Made by a program: the position numbers and the translations under genes | Notes under the pieces: model-generated | Database searches by the model: none | What the model was told of the DNA's origin: nothing | What the model saw: the letters and a program-made list of their open reading frames with translations, nothing else | Shown: in pieces, positions 37,900-46,310 of the stretch | Position numbering within the stretch: the first letter of the stretch is position 1 | Layout of the letters: each line of letters begins with the position of its first letter | Assembly: GCF_000422905.1 (NCBI RefSeq) | Contig: NZ_AUGY01000010.1 | Location: forward strand, 62,001 to 126,000 | DNA from: Paenibacillus alginolyticus DSM 5050 = NBRC 15375 | GTDB lineage: Bacteria; Bacillota; Bacilli; Paenibacillales; NBRC-103111 | DNA length: 64,000 nucleotides | Direction: 5' to 3'

Positions 37900-37959
37900 A
37901 AGTACGTACTTTTAAGTACTATAGGGATTTTTAAGGTATATAGGTACTAAAAAGTATCC
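37900..37959 (-). promoter_or_regulatory. Cluster of GTAC palindromes upstream of the MFS gene
   Basis: AAGTACGTACTT (37900-37911) is a perfect 12-bp palindrome. AGTACT follows at 37915-37920, and GGTACTAAAAAGTATCC (37943-37959) is a near-palindrome. Sites of this GTAC type are bound by HxlR-family redox sensors such as YodB and HypR in Bacillus, which control reductases and exporters. No HxlR gene is in the window. Confidence 0.4.
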
Positions 37960-37991
37960 TTCGAAGCGGCTACGATCTCACTCAGCTCAAC

Positions 37992-38033
37992 AAAAAAACG
38001 CCAAGCCCTTCAATATCGAAGGATTAGCGTTTG
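37992..38033 (-). terminator. Rho-independent terminator of glpX
   Basis: On the minus strand, AAACGCTAATCCTTC pairs with GAAGGGCTTGGCGTTT around GATATT, with a few mismatches, and is followed by TTTTG. It lies about 50 bases after the glpX stop codon. Confidence 0.82.
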
Positions 38034-38080
38034 GACTAGTCTTTTTCATTCCCGTTTCAGTCTATATATGTGGAGGAGGA

Positions 38081-39046
38081 TCATTTCTTCAGCAATGGTT
38101 TATTCGGCAAATAGTGTAAAGTACGGATGTTGCGTATCGTTTTGGTTTTTGCTCGCATGACAATGGAATGCGTTTCAGCGCGCTGATCCGGTAAATAACG
38201 CACGCCTTCCAAGAACTCGCCAGGTGTTACACCTGTTGCAGCGAAAATAACATCTTCAGTCCCAACCATATCATCCATCGTCAAGATTTTGTTAGGATCC
38301 TCAATACCCATTTCAATACAACGGTCATATTCGCTACTGTCCGCAGGCATCAAGCGACCTTGCAGCTCTCCACCTAGACATTTCAACGCTGCTGCAGCAA
38401 GCACGCCTTCTGGGGCCCCGCCAGAACCGACATAAAGATCGATCCCCGCTTCAGGAAAAGCCGGAGCCATTGCGCCAGCGACGTCACCATCCGAAAGAAA
38501 TTTAATCCTGACTCCAACATTTCGCAGTGTTTTAACAAGCGATTCATGACGAACTCGGTCAAGTATCATAACCGTCAGATCTGAAACTTGCTTATTCAGG
38601 ACCTCTGCTGCTTTCGCGAGTGTTATTTCCATAGGATCATTTAGACTTAGAATTCCAACAAGTGCCGGGCCAACAGCTAGCTTTTCCATATACATATCAG
38701 GCGCATGAAGTAAATTCCCTTTTCCTGCTACAGCAATGACCGAAAGCGCGTTATTCAAGCCTTTAGCCACAATATCGGTTCCTTCGAGGGGATCAACCGC
38801 GATGTCTACCTCCGGCCCATTCATGCTTCCTACTTGTTCACCTATATAGAGCATGGGTGCCTCATCCATTTCACCTTCTCCGATAACGACAGTTCCCCGA
38901 ATCGATACTGAGTCGAACATAGCGCGCATGGCTGAAGTTGCAGCTCCATCCGCACTATTTTTATCTCCTCTGCCCATCCAAGGAGCTGATGCTAACGCAG
39001 CCAACTCCGTTACTCGAACAATCTCCAATGCAAGTTCTCGTTCCAT
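38081..39046 (-). CDS. glpX: Fructose-1,6-bisphosphatase, class II
   Basis: A cytosolic gluconeogenic enzyme of 321 residues that hydrolyses fructose-1,6-bisphosphate to fructose-6-phosphate. Class II (GlpX) signatures are clear: RGDKNSADGAATSAMR (~22-37), VIGEGEMDEAPMLYIGE (~55-71), the metal-binding DPLEGTD (~85-91) and GSGGAPEGVLAAAALKC (~187-203). The length matches the family. GGGAGAG lies upstream of the start. It appears monocistronic. A strong orphan hairpin lies about 150 bases upstream. Confidence 0.96.
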   Translation of the reverse strand: MERELALEIVRVTELAALASAPWMGRGDKNSADGAATSAMRAMFDSVSIRGTVVIGEGEMDEAPMLYIGEQVGSMNGPEVDIAVDPLEGTDIVAKGLNNALSVIAVAGKGNLLHAPDMYMEKLAVGPALVGILSLNDPMEITLAKAAEVLNKQVSDLTVMILDRVRHESLVKTLRNVGVRIKFLSDGDVAGAMAPAFPEAGIDLYVGSGGAPEGVLAAAALKCLGGELQGRLMPADSSEYDRCIEMGIEDPNKILTMDDMVGTEDVIFAATGVTPGEFLEGVRYLPDQRAETHSIVMRAKTKTIRNIRTLHYLPNKPLLKK

Positions 39047-39194
39047 AGTTTCTCTCCCTATCCTTATTTAGATTTCACTAGTTTCCCATAATAAAGAAGG
39101 ACATTCTATATTCTTATGATGAAAAGATTTAGCCTAATCTCCGATTTCGTCTTTGCTTACTATTATTTCTATGCATGATGTTCTCAAAATAAAC

Positions 39195-39225
39195 AAAATA
39201 CCGGGCTATTGCAGCCCGGTATTTT
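39195..39225. terminator. Strong orphan hairpin between divergent genes
   Basis: AAAATACCGGGCT (39195-39207) pairs perfectly over 13 bases with AGCCCGGTATTTT (39213-39225) around ATTGC. It has terminator form on both strands but lies upstream of both flanking genes (glpX on minus, livK on plus), so it has no obvious gene to end. Confidence 0.8.
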
Positions 39226-39284
39226 ACAGGCATTTAACCGCGCAGCAAAATTATGCTAGTGTTCCGCAAGTTTGACTAGATTCA

Positions 39285-39298
39285 TGAAAGCGCTTTTA
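39285..39298 (+). promoter_or_regulatory. Candidate cre site before the liv operon
   Basis: TGAAAGCGCTTTTA matches the CcpA cre consensus TGWAARCGNTWNCW except for T in place of C at position 13. It lies about 40 bases before the livK start, close to the expected promoter. Confidence 0.45.
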
Positions 39299-39337
39299 CA
39301 TTAAGATAAACTCATAAATCAAATAGGGGGTAATAAA

Positions 39338-40489
39338 TTGAAAAAGTTCTCGATGATTGCAGCAGGTGTAATTACTGTATCTCTAATGGTTTCGGGTTGC
39401 GCAGCAAAGTCTAGTGACTCAGCGAATAAGGCCGGCGATACGATCAAATTGGGTTGGATCGGTCCATTAACGGGGCCGACAGCGACGGACGGGACACATA
39501 GCAGAGATGCAGCGATAATGGCGATTGAGCAGTACAATAAAGCAGGGGGTATCCAAGGCAAGAAGGTTGAGTTGATAGCGGAAGACGATCAAGGAAAACC
39601 TGAAGAAGCGTTAAAAGGTGTTCAAAAGCTAATCAATAACGATAAAGTTGTTGCCATTGTTGGAGGCGCTTACAGTGGACCGACGAAAACGATTGCCACA
39701 AAAATCCAGGAACTCAAAGTTCCAATGGTGATTGCTTACGCCGTGCATCCAGATGCGACCAAAGGCGGCGATTACGTGAATCGCGTCATCTATACAGGTC
39801 CACTGCAAGGAAAAGCAATGGCCGATTATGCTGTCAACGATTTGAAGAAAAAGAACATCGCCGTACTCTACGTTGATATTGACTATGGGAAATCGATTTT
39901 TACTGCATTTAAGGAAGAGGCTGGCAAGCTGGGTGCGAATATTGGCATTGAACGTCCGTTTAAGATGGGGGATAAAGATTTCAGCTCGATCCTGACCGCG
40001 GTCAAAGCAGCCAATCCGGATGGCTTGTACGTAGTTGGTTATTACAATGAAGCAGCGGCTATCGTGAAGCAAGCGAAAGAAGCGGGAATTAGCGCTCAAC
40101 TGCTTGGCGTCGATGGTTTCGATTCACCGAAATATTTGGAGCTGGGAAAAACCAATACAGAAGGTTCGACTTTCACAACTTCATTTTATGCTTCCGACAG
40201 CCGGTCTGTAGTGAAAATATTCGTCAATCAATGGCAGGATAAATTTAAGGATATTCCGGACATGCTTTCCTCGCAGAGCTATGATGCTGCAATGGTTATT
40301 TTAGAGGGGATGCAAAAAGTCGGGACCGATAAGGAAAAATTAAAGCAAGCTATCAATGATACGAAAGACTTGGAAGGTACGTCGGGGAAAATTACGTTCG
40401 GCAAAGATCACGAAGTCATTAAACCTGTTATTTTCATGACAGTTAAGGACGGGAAGTTCCAGTTCGTCAAATCTAAAACTTATAACTAA
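39338..40489 (+). CDS. livK: Branched-chain amino acid ABC transporter, binding lipoprotein
   Basis: The extracellular solute-binding component, 383 residues. It starts with TTG (39338) behind AGGGGG. The signal peptide ends in VSGC, with the lipidated Cys at ~21. The Leu/Ile/Val-binding fold follows, with IKLGWIGPLTGPTATDGTHS near the mature N-terminus and AIVGGAYSGPTKTIA at ~105-119, both typical of periplasmic-binding-protein type 6. It leads the operon livK-H-M-G-F. The bound ligand may be branched-chain amino acids or a related compound such as urea or an amide. Confidence 0.93.
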   Translation: MKKFSMIAAGVITVSLMVSGCAAKSSDSANKAGDTIKLGWIGPLTGPTATDGTHSRDAAIMAIEQYNKAGGIQGKKVELIAEDDQGKPEEALKGVQKLINNDKVVAIVGGAYSGPTKTIATKIQELKVPMVIAYAVHPDATKGGDYVNRVIYTGPLQGKAMADYAVNDLKKKNIAVLYVDIDYGKSIFTAFKEEAGKLGANIGIERPFKMGDKDFSSILTAVKAANPDGLYVVGYYNEAAAIVKQAKEAGISAQLLGVDGFDSPKYLELGKTNTEGSTFTTSFYASDSRSVVKIFVNQWQDKFKDIPDMLSSQSYDAAMVILEGMQKVGTDKEKLKQAINDTKDLEGTSGKITFGKDHEVIKPVIFMTVKDGKFQFVKSKTYN

Positions 40490-40517
40490 CAATCAGCAGT
40501 TGAAAGGATGGATCCCA

Positions 40518-41396
40518 TTGGTATTTATACAGCAGTTGATTAACGGCATCTCCATCGGATTCATTTATATATTGATTGCGGTTGGACTCACGATGGTATA
40601 TGGGGTTCTTAAGCTGCTTCATTTTGCCCACGGTACGATATATATGGTCGGAGCTTTCTCAGCCATGGTCGGTATGACGTATCTGCACATGCACTTTCTA
40701 GTCGCGTTTCTGTTCGCCATGGTTGTATCAGGCGTGATAGGCATCCTCATCGAAAAATATGCTTACCGCCCTTTGCGGGGGGCACATCCGATCACTACTT
40801 TAATCAGCGGCATCGGCATAGCCATCGTGTTGGAGAATATTTTTCAAGTGATGTTCTCATCGGACACAAAAGCATTCCCAGAGACGGGAATCGAAATTTC
40901 CATCATTCAACTGACACCGTCGATTACGATTACGAATATGAAACTTATCATTATTGCTGCCGGTATTGTCGGACTAAGTTCTCTGTATTCTTAAATTTAC
41001 GAAAATGGGTCTGGCGATTCAAGCGACATCCCAGGATTTGCGCGCAGCTTCTTTGATGGGAGTAAACGTCAACCGTGTTGTGGCTGTTACCTTTTTGCTC
41101 GGATCGGCACTCGCTGCCGCTGCAGGGATACTGGTCGCTTTGAACTTCAATCGATGTATCCGACGATGGGCTCGATACCCGGCTTGAAAGCATTCTGCGT
41201 CGTCGTATTGGGCGGTCTCGGTTCCATACCGGGAACCATTATCGGCGGTCTCATCCTGGGACTTGTAGAATCGCTAAGCGACGGCTTTATGACAGGGATG
41301 GTTGTAGATAAAGATGCGATTGCGTTTATCATTTTAATCCTTATCCTTCTGTTAAAACCATCTGGACTCTTTGGCAAAAACATCGAGAAGGTATAG
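40518..41396 (+). pseudogene. livH: Branched-chain amino acid ABC permease LivH, two frameshifts
   Basis: The coding sequence of a LivH-type permease is complete in length but split into three frames. Part 1 (from TTG 40518, behind AAAGGA) covers MVFIQQLINGISIGF to the stop at 40992-40994. Part 2 (about 40990-41150) continues in another frame with LKFTKMGLAIQATSQDLRAA. Part 3 (about 41150-41396) returns to the first frame with SMYPTMGSIPGLKAFCVVVL. Removing one base near 40986-40991 and adding one after 41150 restores a continuous ~292-residue protein. This is either a recent inactivation or two sequencing errors. Other genes of the operon are intact. Confidence 0.88.
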
Positions 41397-41406
41397 GTGA
41401 TCGTTT

Positions 41407-42348
41407 ATGGACAGTCTATTGAATCCTTATTACGTTGATATCATCGTTTTTCTAGTCATCTATATATTATTAGGATTGGGACTCAATTTGATTACGGGCT
41501 ACGCGGGTCAAGTATCGCTCGGGCACGCTGCATTCTTCGGAATCGGAGCTTATGCTTCTGCCATTTTATCGGTGAAAGGTGGGCTGGATACGTGGGTTTC
41601 GATGATATTAGCGGTTGTAATCACGTTCGTATTCAGTGCTGTATTGGGGCTGCCTAGTCTGCGGGTAAGGGAAGATTTTCTGGCCATTACGACGCTTGGG
41701 CTCGGATTGATTATTCAATCGTTCTTCAAAAACTCCGAAATTACCGGAGGTGCCTATGGGATTGATTCCATTCCCTCGCCTTCCTTGTTCGGCTGGAAAC
41801 TGGATAACACAGGGTATCTACTGCTTGTACTCGTTGTCATGGCTGTCGGCATCTATGTTCTGAAAAAAATGACCAGCTCCCGTATCGGCAGAGCGTGGAT
41901 GGTTATTCGGGAAGATGAAACCGTTGCGAAGGCGATGGGAATTAACACGACTTACTATAAAGTGCTTGTGTTCGCAATTGGCGGGGCTTACGCTGGTGCT
42001 GCAGGAGCATTGTTCGCTCATAAAGTGTCCTTTATCGGTGCGGATTCCTTCGGATTTTCCGTCTCGGCAACTGTGCTCAGCATGGTAGTAATCGGTGGCT
42101 TGGGGAGCATTCGCGGTACGTTATTCGGTGTCAGTCTCTTGTATTTACTTCCTGAAATGTTCCGTTTGTTCAAGCTTGATTTTATCGATATGAAGTATTT
42201 GGATATGTACAAAATGATCATTTACGGGCTGTTGATGGTATTCGTGGTACGTTATCCGAAAGGGATTTTCGGCAAGATGGGATCCAAACTTAAGTCCTTG
42301 CAGCCGCACAAAGCGGGAATGCCAAAGGACGGTGACAATGATGCTTAA
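41407..42348 (+). CDS. livM: Branched-chain amino acid ABC transporter permease LivM
   Basis: The second membrane subunit, 313 residues, with about eight hydrophobic segments. Family motifs include GYAGQVSLGHAAFFGIGAYA (~37-56) and the permease loop RIGRAWMVIREDETVAKAMG (~162-181). The helical core ends with VIGGLGSIRGTLFG. The gene follows livH by ten bases and its end overlaps livG, which indicates a single transcript. Confidence 0.94.
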   Translation: MDSLLNPYYVDIIVFLVIYILLGLGLNLITGYAGQVSLGHAAFFGIGAYASAILSVKGGLDTWVSMILAVVITFVFSAVLGLPSLRVREDFLAITTLGLGLIIQSFFKNSEITGGAYGIDSIPSPSLFGWKLDNTGYLLLVLVVMAVGIYVLKKMTSSRIGRAWMVIREDETVAKAMGINTTYYKVLVFAIGGAYAGAAGALFAHKVSFIGADSFGFSVSATVLSMVVIGGLGSIRGTLFGVSLLYLLPEMFRLFKLDFIDMKYLDMYKMIIYGLLMVFVVRYPKGIFGKMGSKLKSLQPHKAGMPKDGDNDA

Positions 42349-43153
42349 AGTAAAAGGAATCACGAAACGTTTCGGAGGACTCACGGCTGTCCAGGGGGTT
42401 GATTTCGAGGTAAAGCAAGGAGAGATTGTTGGTCTTATCGGCCCGAATGGAGCTGGGAAGACGACGTTCTTCAATATATTGACAGGCATTTATAAGGCAG
42501 ACGAAGGCACGATTGATTTTGAGAACAAGCCGATTCAAGGGCTTGCGCCGTTTCGCATCGCGAAGAGCGGAATGTCCAGAACGTTTCAAAATATACGCCT
42601 GCTGAAGGATGAAACTGTGTTAGAAAATGTGAAAGTCGGCATGTTCGGCCGAACCAAATCCGGTCTTTGGTCCGCCATTCTCGGCATGCGCGCTTCCAGA
42701 GTTGAAGAAGAGCAGGTGGCAGAATTGAGCCATAAGGCTATTGAGCTTGTAGGTTTGAATGGATTCGAGCAGGAGCTGGCGGGGAGCTTATCTTACGGCA
42801 ATCAACGGCGAGTAGAAATCGCCCGAGCTCTAGTTGCGGATCCTAAGCTGCTGCTGCTCGATGAACCTACGGCTGGAATGAACGCAAAGGAAACCAAGGA
42901 AGTCGACGATCTAGTACGGAAAATCAGAAACAATGGAACGACGGTCATTCTTATCGAGCATAACGTCGGAATGGTGGTTGGACTGTGCGATCGGCTTGTC
43001 GTGCTGGATCATGGCGAGAAAATTGCGGACGGCAAACCGGAGCAGGTCATCGCACATCCGAAAGTCATCGAAGCGTATATCGGAAAAACGGACGAGACCA
43101 ACGAGACTGGCGAGATTGACGAGGAGGTGAAGCCCATTGCTGCAAATTCGTGA
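42338..43153 (+). CDS. livG: Branched-chain amino acid ABC transporter ATPase LivG
   Basis: A cytoplasmic ATP-binding subunit, 271 residues. The ATG at 42338 lies behind AAAGGACGG; a GTG at 42332 is also in frame. Walker A is GPNGAGKTTFF (~37-47), the ABC signature region is LSYGNQRRVEIARAL, Walker B is LLLLDEPTAGMN, and the H-loop is IEHNVGMV. The LSYGNQR form of the signature is typical of LivG. The C-terminus is extended by a Thr/Glu-rich tail. The gene overlaps livM at its start and livF at its end. Confidence 0.95.
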   Translation: MMLKVKGITKRFGGLTAVQGVDFEVKQGEIVGLIGPNGAGKTTFFNILTGIYKADEGTIDFENKPIQGLAPFRIAKSGMSRTFQNIRLLKDETVLENVKVGMFGRTKSGLWSAILGMRASRVEEEQVAELSHKAIELVGLNGFEQELAGSLSYGNQRRVEIARALVADPKLLLLDEPTAGMNAKETKEVDDLVRKIRNNGTTVILIEHNVGMVVGLCDRLVVLDHGEKIADGKPEQVIAHPKVIEAYIGKTDETNETGEIDEEVKPIAANS

Positions 43154-43841
43154 TCTTAACGTCTCTTACGGAAGCATTCATGCGGTTCGCGGGCTTTCTC
43201 TTCAGGTTGGTGCCGGTGAAGTTGTCACATTAATCGGGTCGAACGGAGCGGGCAAATCGACGACGGTTAATGCGATTTGCGGAACCATTTCTTCCCAGGG
43301 GTCCATTCAATACAACGGCAAAGAAATAAATGGCATGTCTACTCATGACATTGTGAAGAATGGGATTGTTATGGTCCCCGAAGGAAGAAAAATATTTCCT
43401 AAGCTTTCCGTAGTTGACAATCTGCTAATGGGAGCTTATTCACGAAAAGCATCGAAGGCAGAACTTACGCAAGACATCGATTTCGTATTTGGATTATTCC
43501 CGCGGCTAGCTGAACGAAAAAGTCAATTTGCTGGTACGATGAGCGGGGGCGAGCAGCAAATGCTTGCCATCGGTCGTGCGCTAATGGCGAAGCCTAAGCT
43601 GCTTATTTTAGACGAGCCGTCCATGGGTTTGGCACCGATTGTGGTCAAAGATATTTTCGAGACGATTCGCATCATCAAGAAGCAAGGATTAACGACGCTA
43701 TTGATCGAGCAAAATGCCTCCATGGCTTTATCTGTGGCTGATCGCGGGTATGTGATGGAGCATGGGGAAATCAGGTTTCACGATACCGCACACAATTTAC
43801 GAACGCAGGACAACGTCAAAAAGGCGTACCTTGGTCATTAA
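43137..43841 (+). CDS. livF: Branched-chain amino acid ABC transporter ATPase LivF
   Basis: The second ATPase subunit, 234 residues, starting with TTG 43137 behind a strong GAGGAGGTGA six bases upstream. Walker A is GSNGAGKSTTV (~33-43), the signature is MSGGEQQMLAIGRALM, Walker B is LLILDEPSMGLAPI, and the H-loop is IEQNASMA. The SMGLAP motif is characteristic of LivF. The gene overlaps livG by 17 bases and is the last gene of the operon, with a terminator about 30 bases later. Confidence 0.95.
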   Translation: MLQIRDLNVSYGSIHAVRGLSLQVGAGEVVTLIGSNGAGKSTTVNAICGTISSQGSIQYNGKEINGMSTHDIVKNGIVMVPEGRKIFPKLSVVDNLLMGAYSRKASKAELTQDIDFVFGLFPRLAERKSQFAGTMSGGEQQMLAIGRALMAKPKLLILDEPSMGLAPIVVKDIFETIRIIKKQGLTTLLIEQNASMALSVADRGYVMEHGEIRFHDTAHNLRTQDNVKKAYLGH

Positions 43842-43870
43842 TCTTTTTACTGAAAATAGCGCAAGTAGCA

Positions 43871-43905
43871 AAGGTCAACCGATTATTACTCGGTTGGCCT
43901 TTTAT
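43871..43905 (+). terminator. Rho-independent terminator of the liv operon
   Basis: AAGGTCAACCGA (43871-43882) pairs with TCGGTTGGCCTT (43890-43901), with one G-T wobble, around TTATTAC, followed by TTTA. Confidence 0.85.
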
Positions 43906-44003
43906 CAAACCCTAATTTCTTCCAAAAAAAGTATTGCAATAGACTTAAATTCGATGTACGATATTACAAAAGATAAAGCGCTTACACACGTGCTGTTCCT
44001 GCA

Positions 44004-44017
44004 TTAAACCGGTTTAA
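44004..44017 (+). promoter_or_regulatory. LacI-type operator 1
   Basis: TTAAACCGGTTTAA, a perfect 14-bp palindrome with the central CG step typical of LacI-family operators. It lies about 250 bases upstream of the binding-protein gene. The likely ligand is the LacI protein encoded at 51132 in the same cluster. Confidence 0.85.
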
Positions 44018-44084
44018 AGAGGATGGATTATGTCCCCTCTAACTTATAGCTTATTAAGCGCCTGCAATTTTTTTGTAAATTCAA

Positions 44085-44098
44085 TTAAACCGGTTTAA
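44085..44098 (+). promoter_or_regulatory. LacI-type operator 2
   Basis: A second identical TTAAACCGGTTTAA, 81 bases centre-to-centre from operator 1. Confidence 0.85.
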
Positions 44099-44151
44099 CT
44101 CCATATATACTTAACTTGATTTACGACCTACATACTGCTCATTTATCTGTA

Positions 44152-44165
44152 TTAAACCGGTTTAA
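44152..44165 (+). promoter_or_regulatory. LacI-type operator 3
   Basis: A third identical TTAAACCGGTTTAA, 67 bases centre-to-centre from operator 2. A possible -10 box CATAAT (44168-44173) follows at once, so this copy could lie between the -35 and -10 of the promoter and block it directly when bound. Confidence 0.85.
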
Positions 44166-44255
44166 TGCATAATCTACCTAGGAGGTGAAGGGAAACAATT
44201 TTCAGAGCTTGATGAAGAAGATTGAAGTACCAGTATAATCATGGAGGGGATAGGT

Positions 44256-46220
44256 TTGAACAAGAATAAGTTGTTTTTTGTAGGGATGATGTTGATCTTT
44301 GCCGTTGTTTTTACAGCATGTGAGAGTGAAGGTGATCCAAAGCCAAGTTCAGCCGTTCAGGCAACGAAAGCTCCTGTTGCATCTGCACCAGTAAAAGCTG
44401 ACGGCTTCAAAGAGGCCCCGATGTTAACTAAGCTCGTCGGTGCAGGCACGTTGAAACCTGTGATTGAACGTATGCCGGTTAAGGAAGATATCATGGTCGA
44501 AAAAGTAACCGATGAGATCGGTAAATATGGCGGCGATTGGAAGATGCCTTGGACCGGACCTAATGATCGTTGGACGGTCGGTCAACCTACAGAGGAGGCG
44601 CTTTTCCGTTTTAACAAGGATGGAAGCGCTGTTGAACCTAATGTGGCCAAAGGTTTTGAGGTGAATAAAGATTCCACTGAATTCACCATTTATTTAAGGA
44701 AGGGCATGAAGTGGTCAGACGGTATGCCATTCACAGCCGATGATGTCCTGTTCTACTGGGAGCACATGCTCACCAAAGAAACCTTCGGCAAAAAAATATA
44801 TGACGCTTATTACTCCGTCGATCCGGTGACAGGGGAAAAAGCTTTAGCTAAAGTTACGAAAATAGATGATTACAGCTTTAAAGTCGTACATAAGTTTCCA
44901 AGTGTGATGTTCCTGGAGCGCGTTGCCATTGACAACAAATGGTTCTTTGCACCGGCACATTTCCAAAAAACGATACTGCCTGAGTTTGTAGGCCAAGATA
45001 AAGCACTTGAAATTGCTAAAAAATGGGGCTTTGAAGACGTCAAATCTTTCTTGGTAGCAACGGGCTATTATTATTGGGTAAACCCACAAATCCCGACTTT
45101 AAGAGCTTGGGTCGCTAAAAACGATCCGAATAGTGATCAATTTATTATGGAACGAAATCCCTACTATTGGAAAGTGGATAGCGAAGGCAATCAACTACCC
45201 TATATGGACCGCATTGTCGCTACCAAAGTTCAAGACCCCGCTCAAAGAGTTCTTGGTTCACTAGCGGGAGATTATAATCTTCTTACCTTTGATTTTAAAG
45301 ATTTCACCGTATTGAAAGAAAATGAGAAGAAAGCAGGGTTCCGGGTGATGCCTTGGACCACGCCAACTTGGTCAAGTGCCGGTATTCAACTCAATCAGAC
45401 CACGCCAGACCCTAACCTGCGCAAGCTGTTTCAGGATATTAAATTTAGAGAAGCACTGTCTGTTGCCGTTGATCGTAAAGAAATTTCCGAGATCGTTACG
45501 AATGGTTTAGGTGCTCCTGTGCAAGCATCGGTTCCGGAGGGCTTAGTTGGTTTCCAAAAAGGCTGGTCGGACCAGTGGAGCAAATTCGATGTGAATCGTG
45601 CCAATCAATTATTGGATGAGTTAGGTTTGACGAAACGGGATAAAAATAATTTCCGTTTGAATGCAGACGGCTCGGATTTAACGATAACGTTTATTGAAGG
45701 CAGCACGAACTCAGCAACTTTTCTAGAATTAGTTAAAAAGTATTATCAAGCAGTAGGGATTAAGATGGACGTTAAGGTTGTGGATGCAGGAACTCAGCAA
45801 GAACTCAAGTACTCGAATAAGATTCCAGCGACAACTGAAAATATTTCATTAGTCAATGTAGCCTTCCGGCCTGATACGCTTGTTCCTCTGAGAGTGCTGA
45901 CTCCTTGGTTCGGACATTACGGATTGTTTACTTCATCCAATGGCAAAGAAGGCGTCAAACCAGAAGGTGATGTAGCCTTAATTCTGGACTACTGGAACAA
46001 AGTGAAATCATCTACAAGTAAAGAGGAAATTAATAAATGGGGAAATGAGATCATTAAGCTTCATCAAAAGAATCAATGGATTATTGGTTATGCCGGTCCA
46101 ACTCCAACGCTGGTTGTCGCTTCAAATAAAATGGGTAACATACCGAAAGATTTGGTTTTCTCGGATGAATTCCGCAGCTTAGGGCATGGTCATCCTTCGC
46201 AATTTTATATTAAACCCTAA
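44256..46220 (+). CDS. Opp/Dpp-type ABC binding lipoprotein
   Basis: An extracellular solute-binding protein (SBP_bac_5 family) of 654 residues. TTG 44256 is chosen because GGAGGGG lies six bases before it; the ATG at 44241 overlaps that site. The signal peptide ends in the lipobox FTAC (Cys ~22). Typical family stretches are FTIYLRKGMKWSDGMPFTAD (~150) and FREALSVAVDRKEISEIV (~405). It is longer than most peptide-binding proteins (~540-600). Neighbouring LacI, Gfo/Idh/MocA and ThuA genes suggest an oligosaccharide or sugar-derived ligand, as known for some Opp-like systems in Thermotoga. It is the first gene of the operon. Confidence 0.9.
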   Translation: MNKNKLFFVGMMLIFAVVFTACESEGDPKPSSAVQATKAPVASAPVKADGFKEAPMLTKLVGAGTLKPVIERMPVKEDIMVEKVTDEIGKYGGDWKMPWTGPNDRWTVGQPTEEALFRFNKDGSAVEPNVAKGFEVNKDSTEFTIYLRKGMKWSDGMPFTADDVLFYWEHMLTKETFGKKIYDAYYSVDPVTGEKALAKVTKIDDYSFKVVHKFPSVMFLERVAIDNKWFFAPAHFQKTILPEFVGQDKALEIAKKWGFEDVKSFLVATGYYYWVNPQIPTLRAWVAKNDPNSDQFIMERNPYYWKVDSEGNQLPYMDRIVATKVQDPAQRVLGSLAGDYNLLTFDFKDFTVLKENEKKAGFRVMPWTTPTWSSAGIQLNQTTPDPNLRKLFQDIKFREALSVAVDRKEISEIVTNGLGAPVQASVPEGLVGFQKGWSDQWSKFDVNRANQLLDELGLTKRDKNNFRLNADGSDLTITFIEGSTNSATFLELVKKYYQAVGIKMDVKVVDAGTQQELKYSNKIPATTENISLVNVAFRPDTLVPLRVLTPWFGHYGLFTSSNGKEGVKPEGDVALILDYWNKVKSSTSKEEINKWGNEIIKLHQKNQWIIGYAGPTPTLVVASNKMGNIPKDLVFSDEFRSLGHGHPSQFYIKP

Positions 46221-46235
46221 GTTAAACCTGTAACC

Positions 46236-46265
46236 AATAAGGGGGAACTTAACTTTCCCCTTATT
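46236..46265 (+). terminator. Intercistronic hairpin after binding-protein gene
   Basis: AATAAGGGG (46236-46244) pairs perfectly with CCCCTTATT (46257-46265). The tail GTCTTTAA is a weak T-run, so partial termination or mRNA protection is more likely than a full stop. Confidence 0.6.
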
Positions 46266-46310
46266 GTCTTTAACAGCATCTTCGAATTGAGTTGAGAGGA
46301 TTGGATAGAG

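Larger units (their letters stand above)
43842..44255 (+). other. Long regulatory region before the Opp-like operon
   Basis: No credible gene is present. It holds the liv terminator, then three perfect copies of TTAAACCGGTTTAA. A well-formed AGGAGGTGAAGG at 44180-44191 has no good start codon at normal spacing; the nearest short frame (ATG 44212, eight codons) is too far away. This is probably an untranslated leader. Confidence 0.65.

Noticed and set aside
43966..43988. A cre site in GATAAAGCGCTTACAC after the liv operon
   Set aside because: The invariant leading TG of the cre consensus is missing, and the LacI-type palindromes explain regulation here better.
44180..44238. A leader peptide behind the strong AGGAGGTGAAGG before the Opp-like operon
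   Set aside because: The only short frame (ATG 44212, eight codons) starts about 20 bases from the ribosome-like site, too far for normal initiation.
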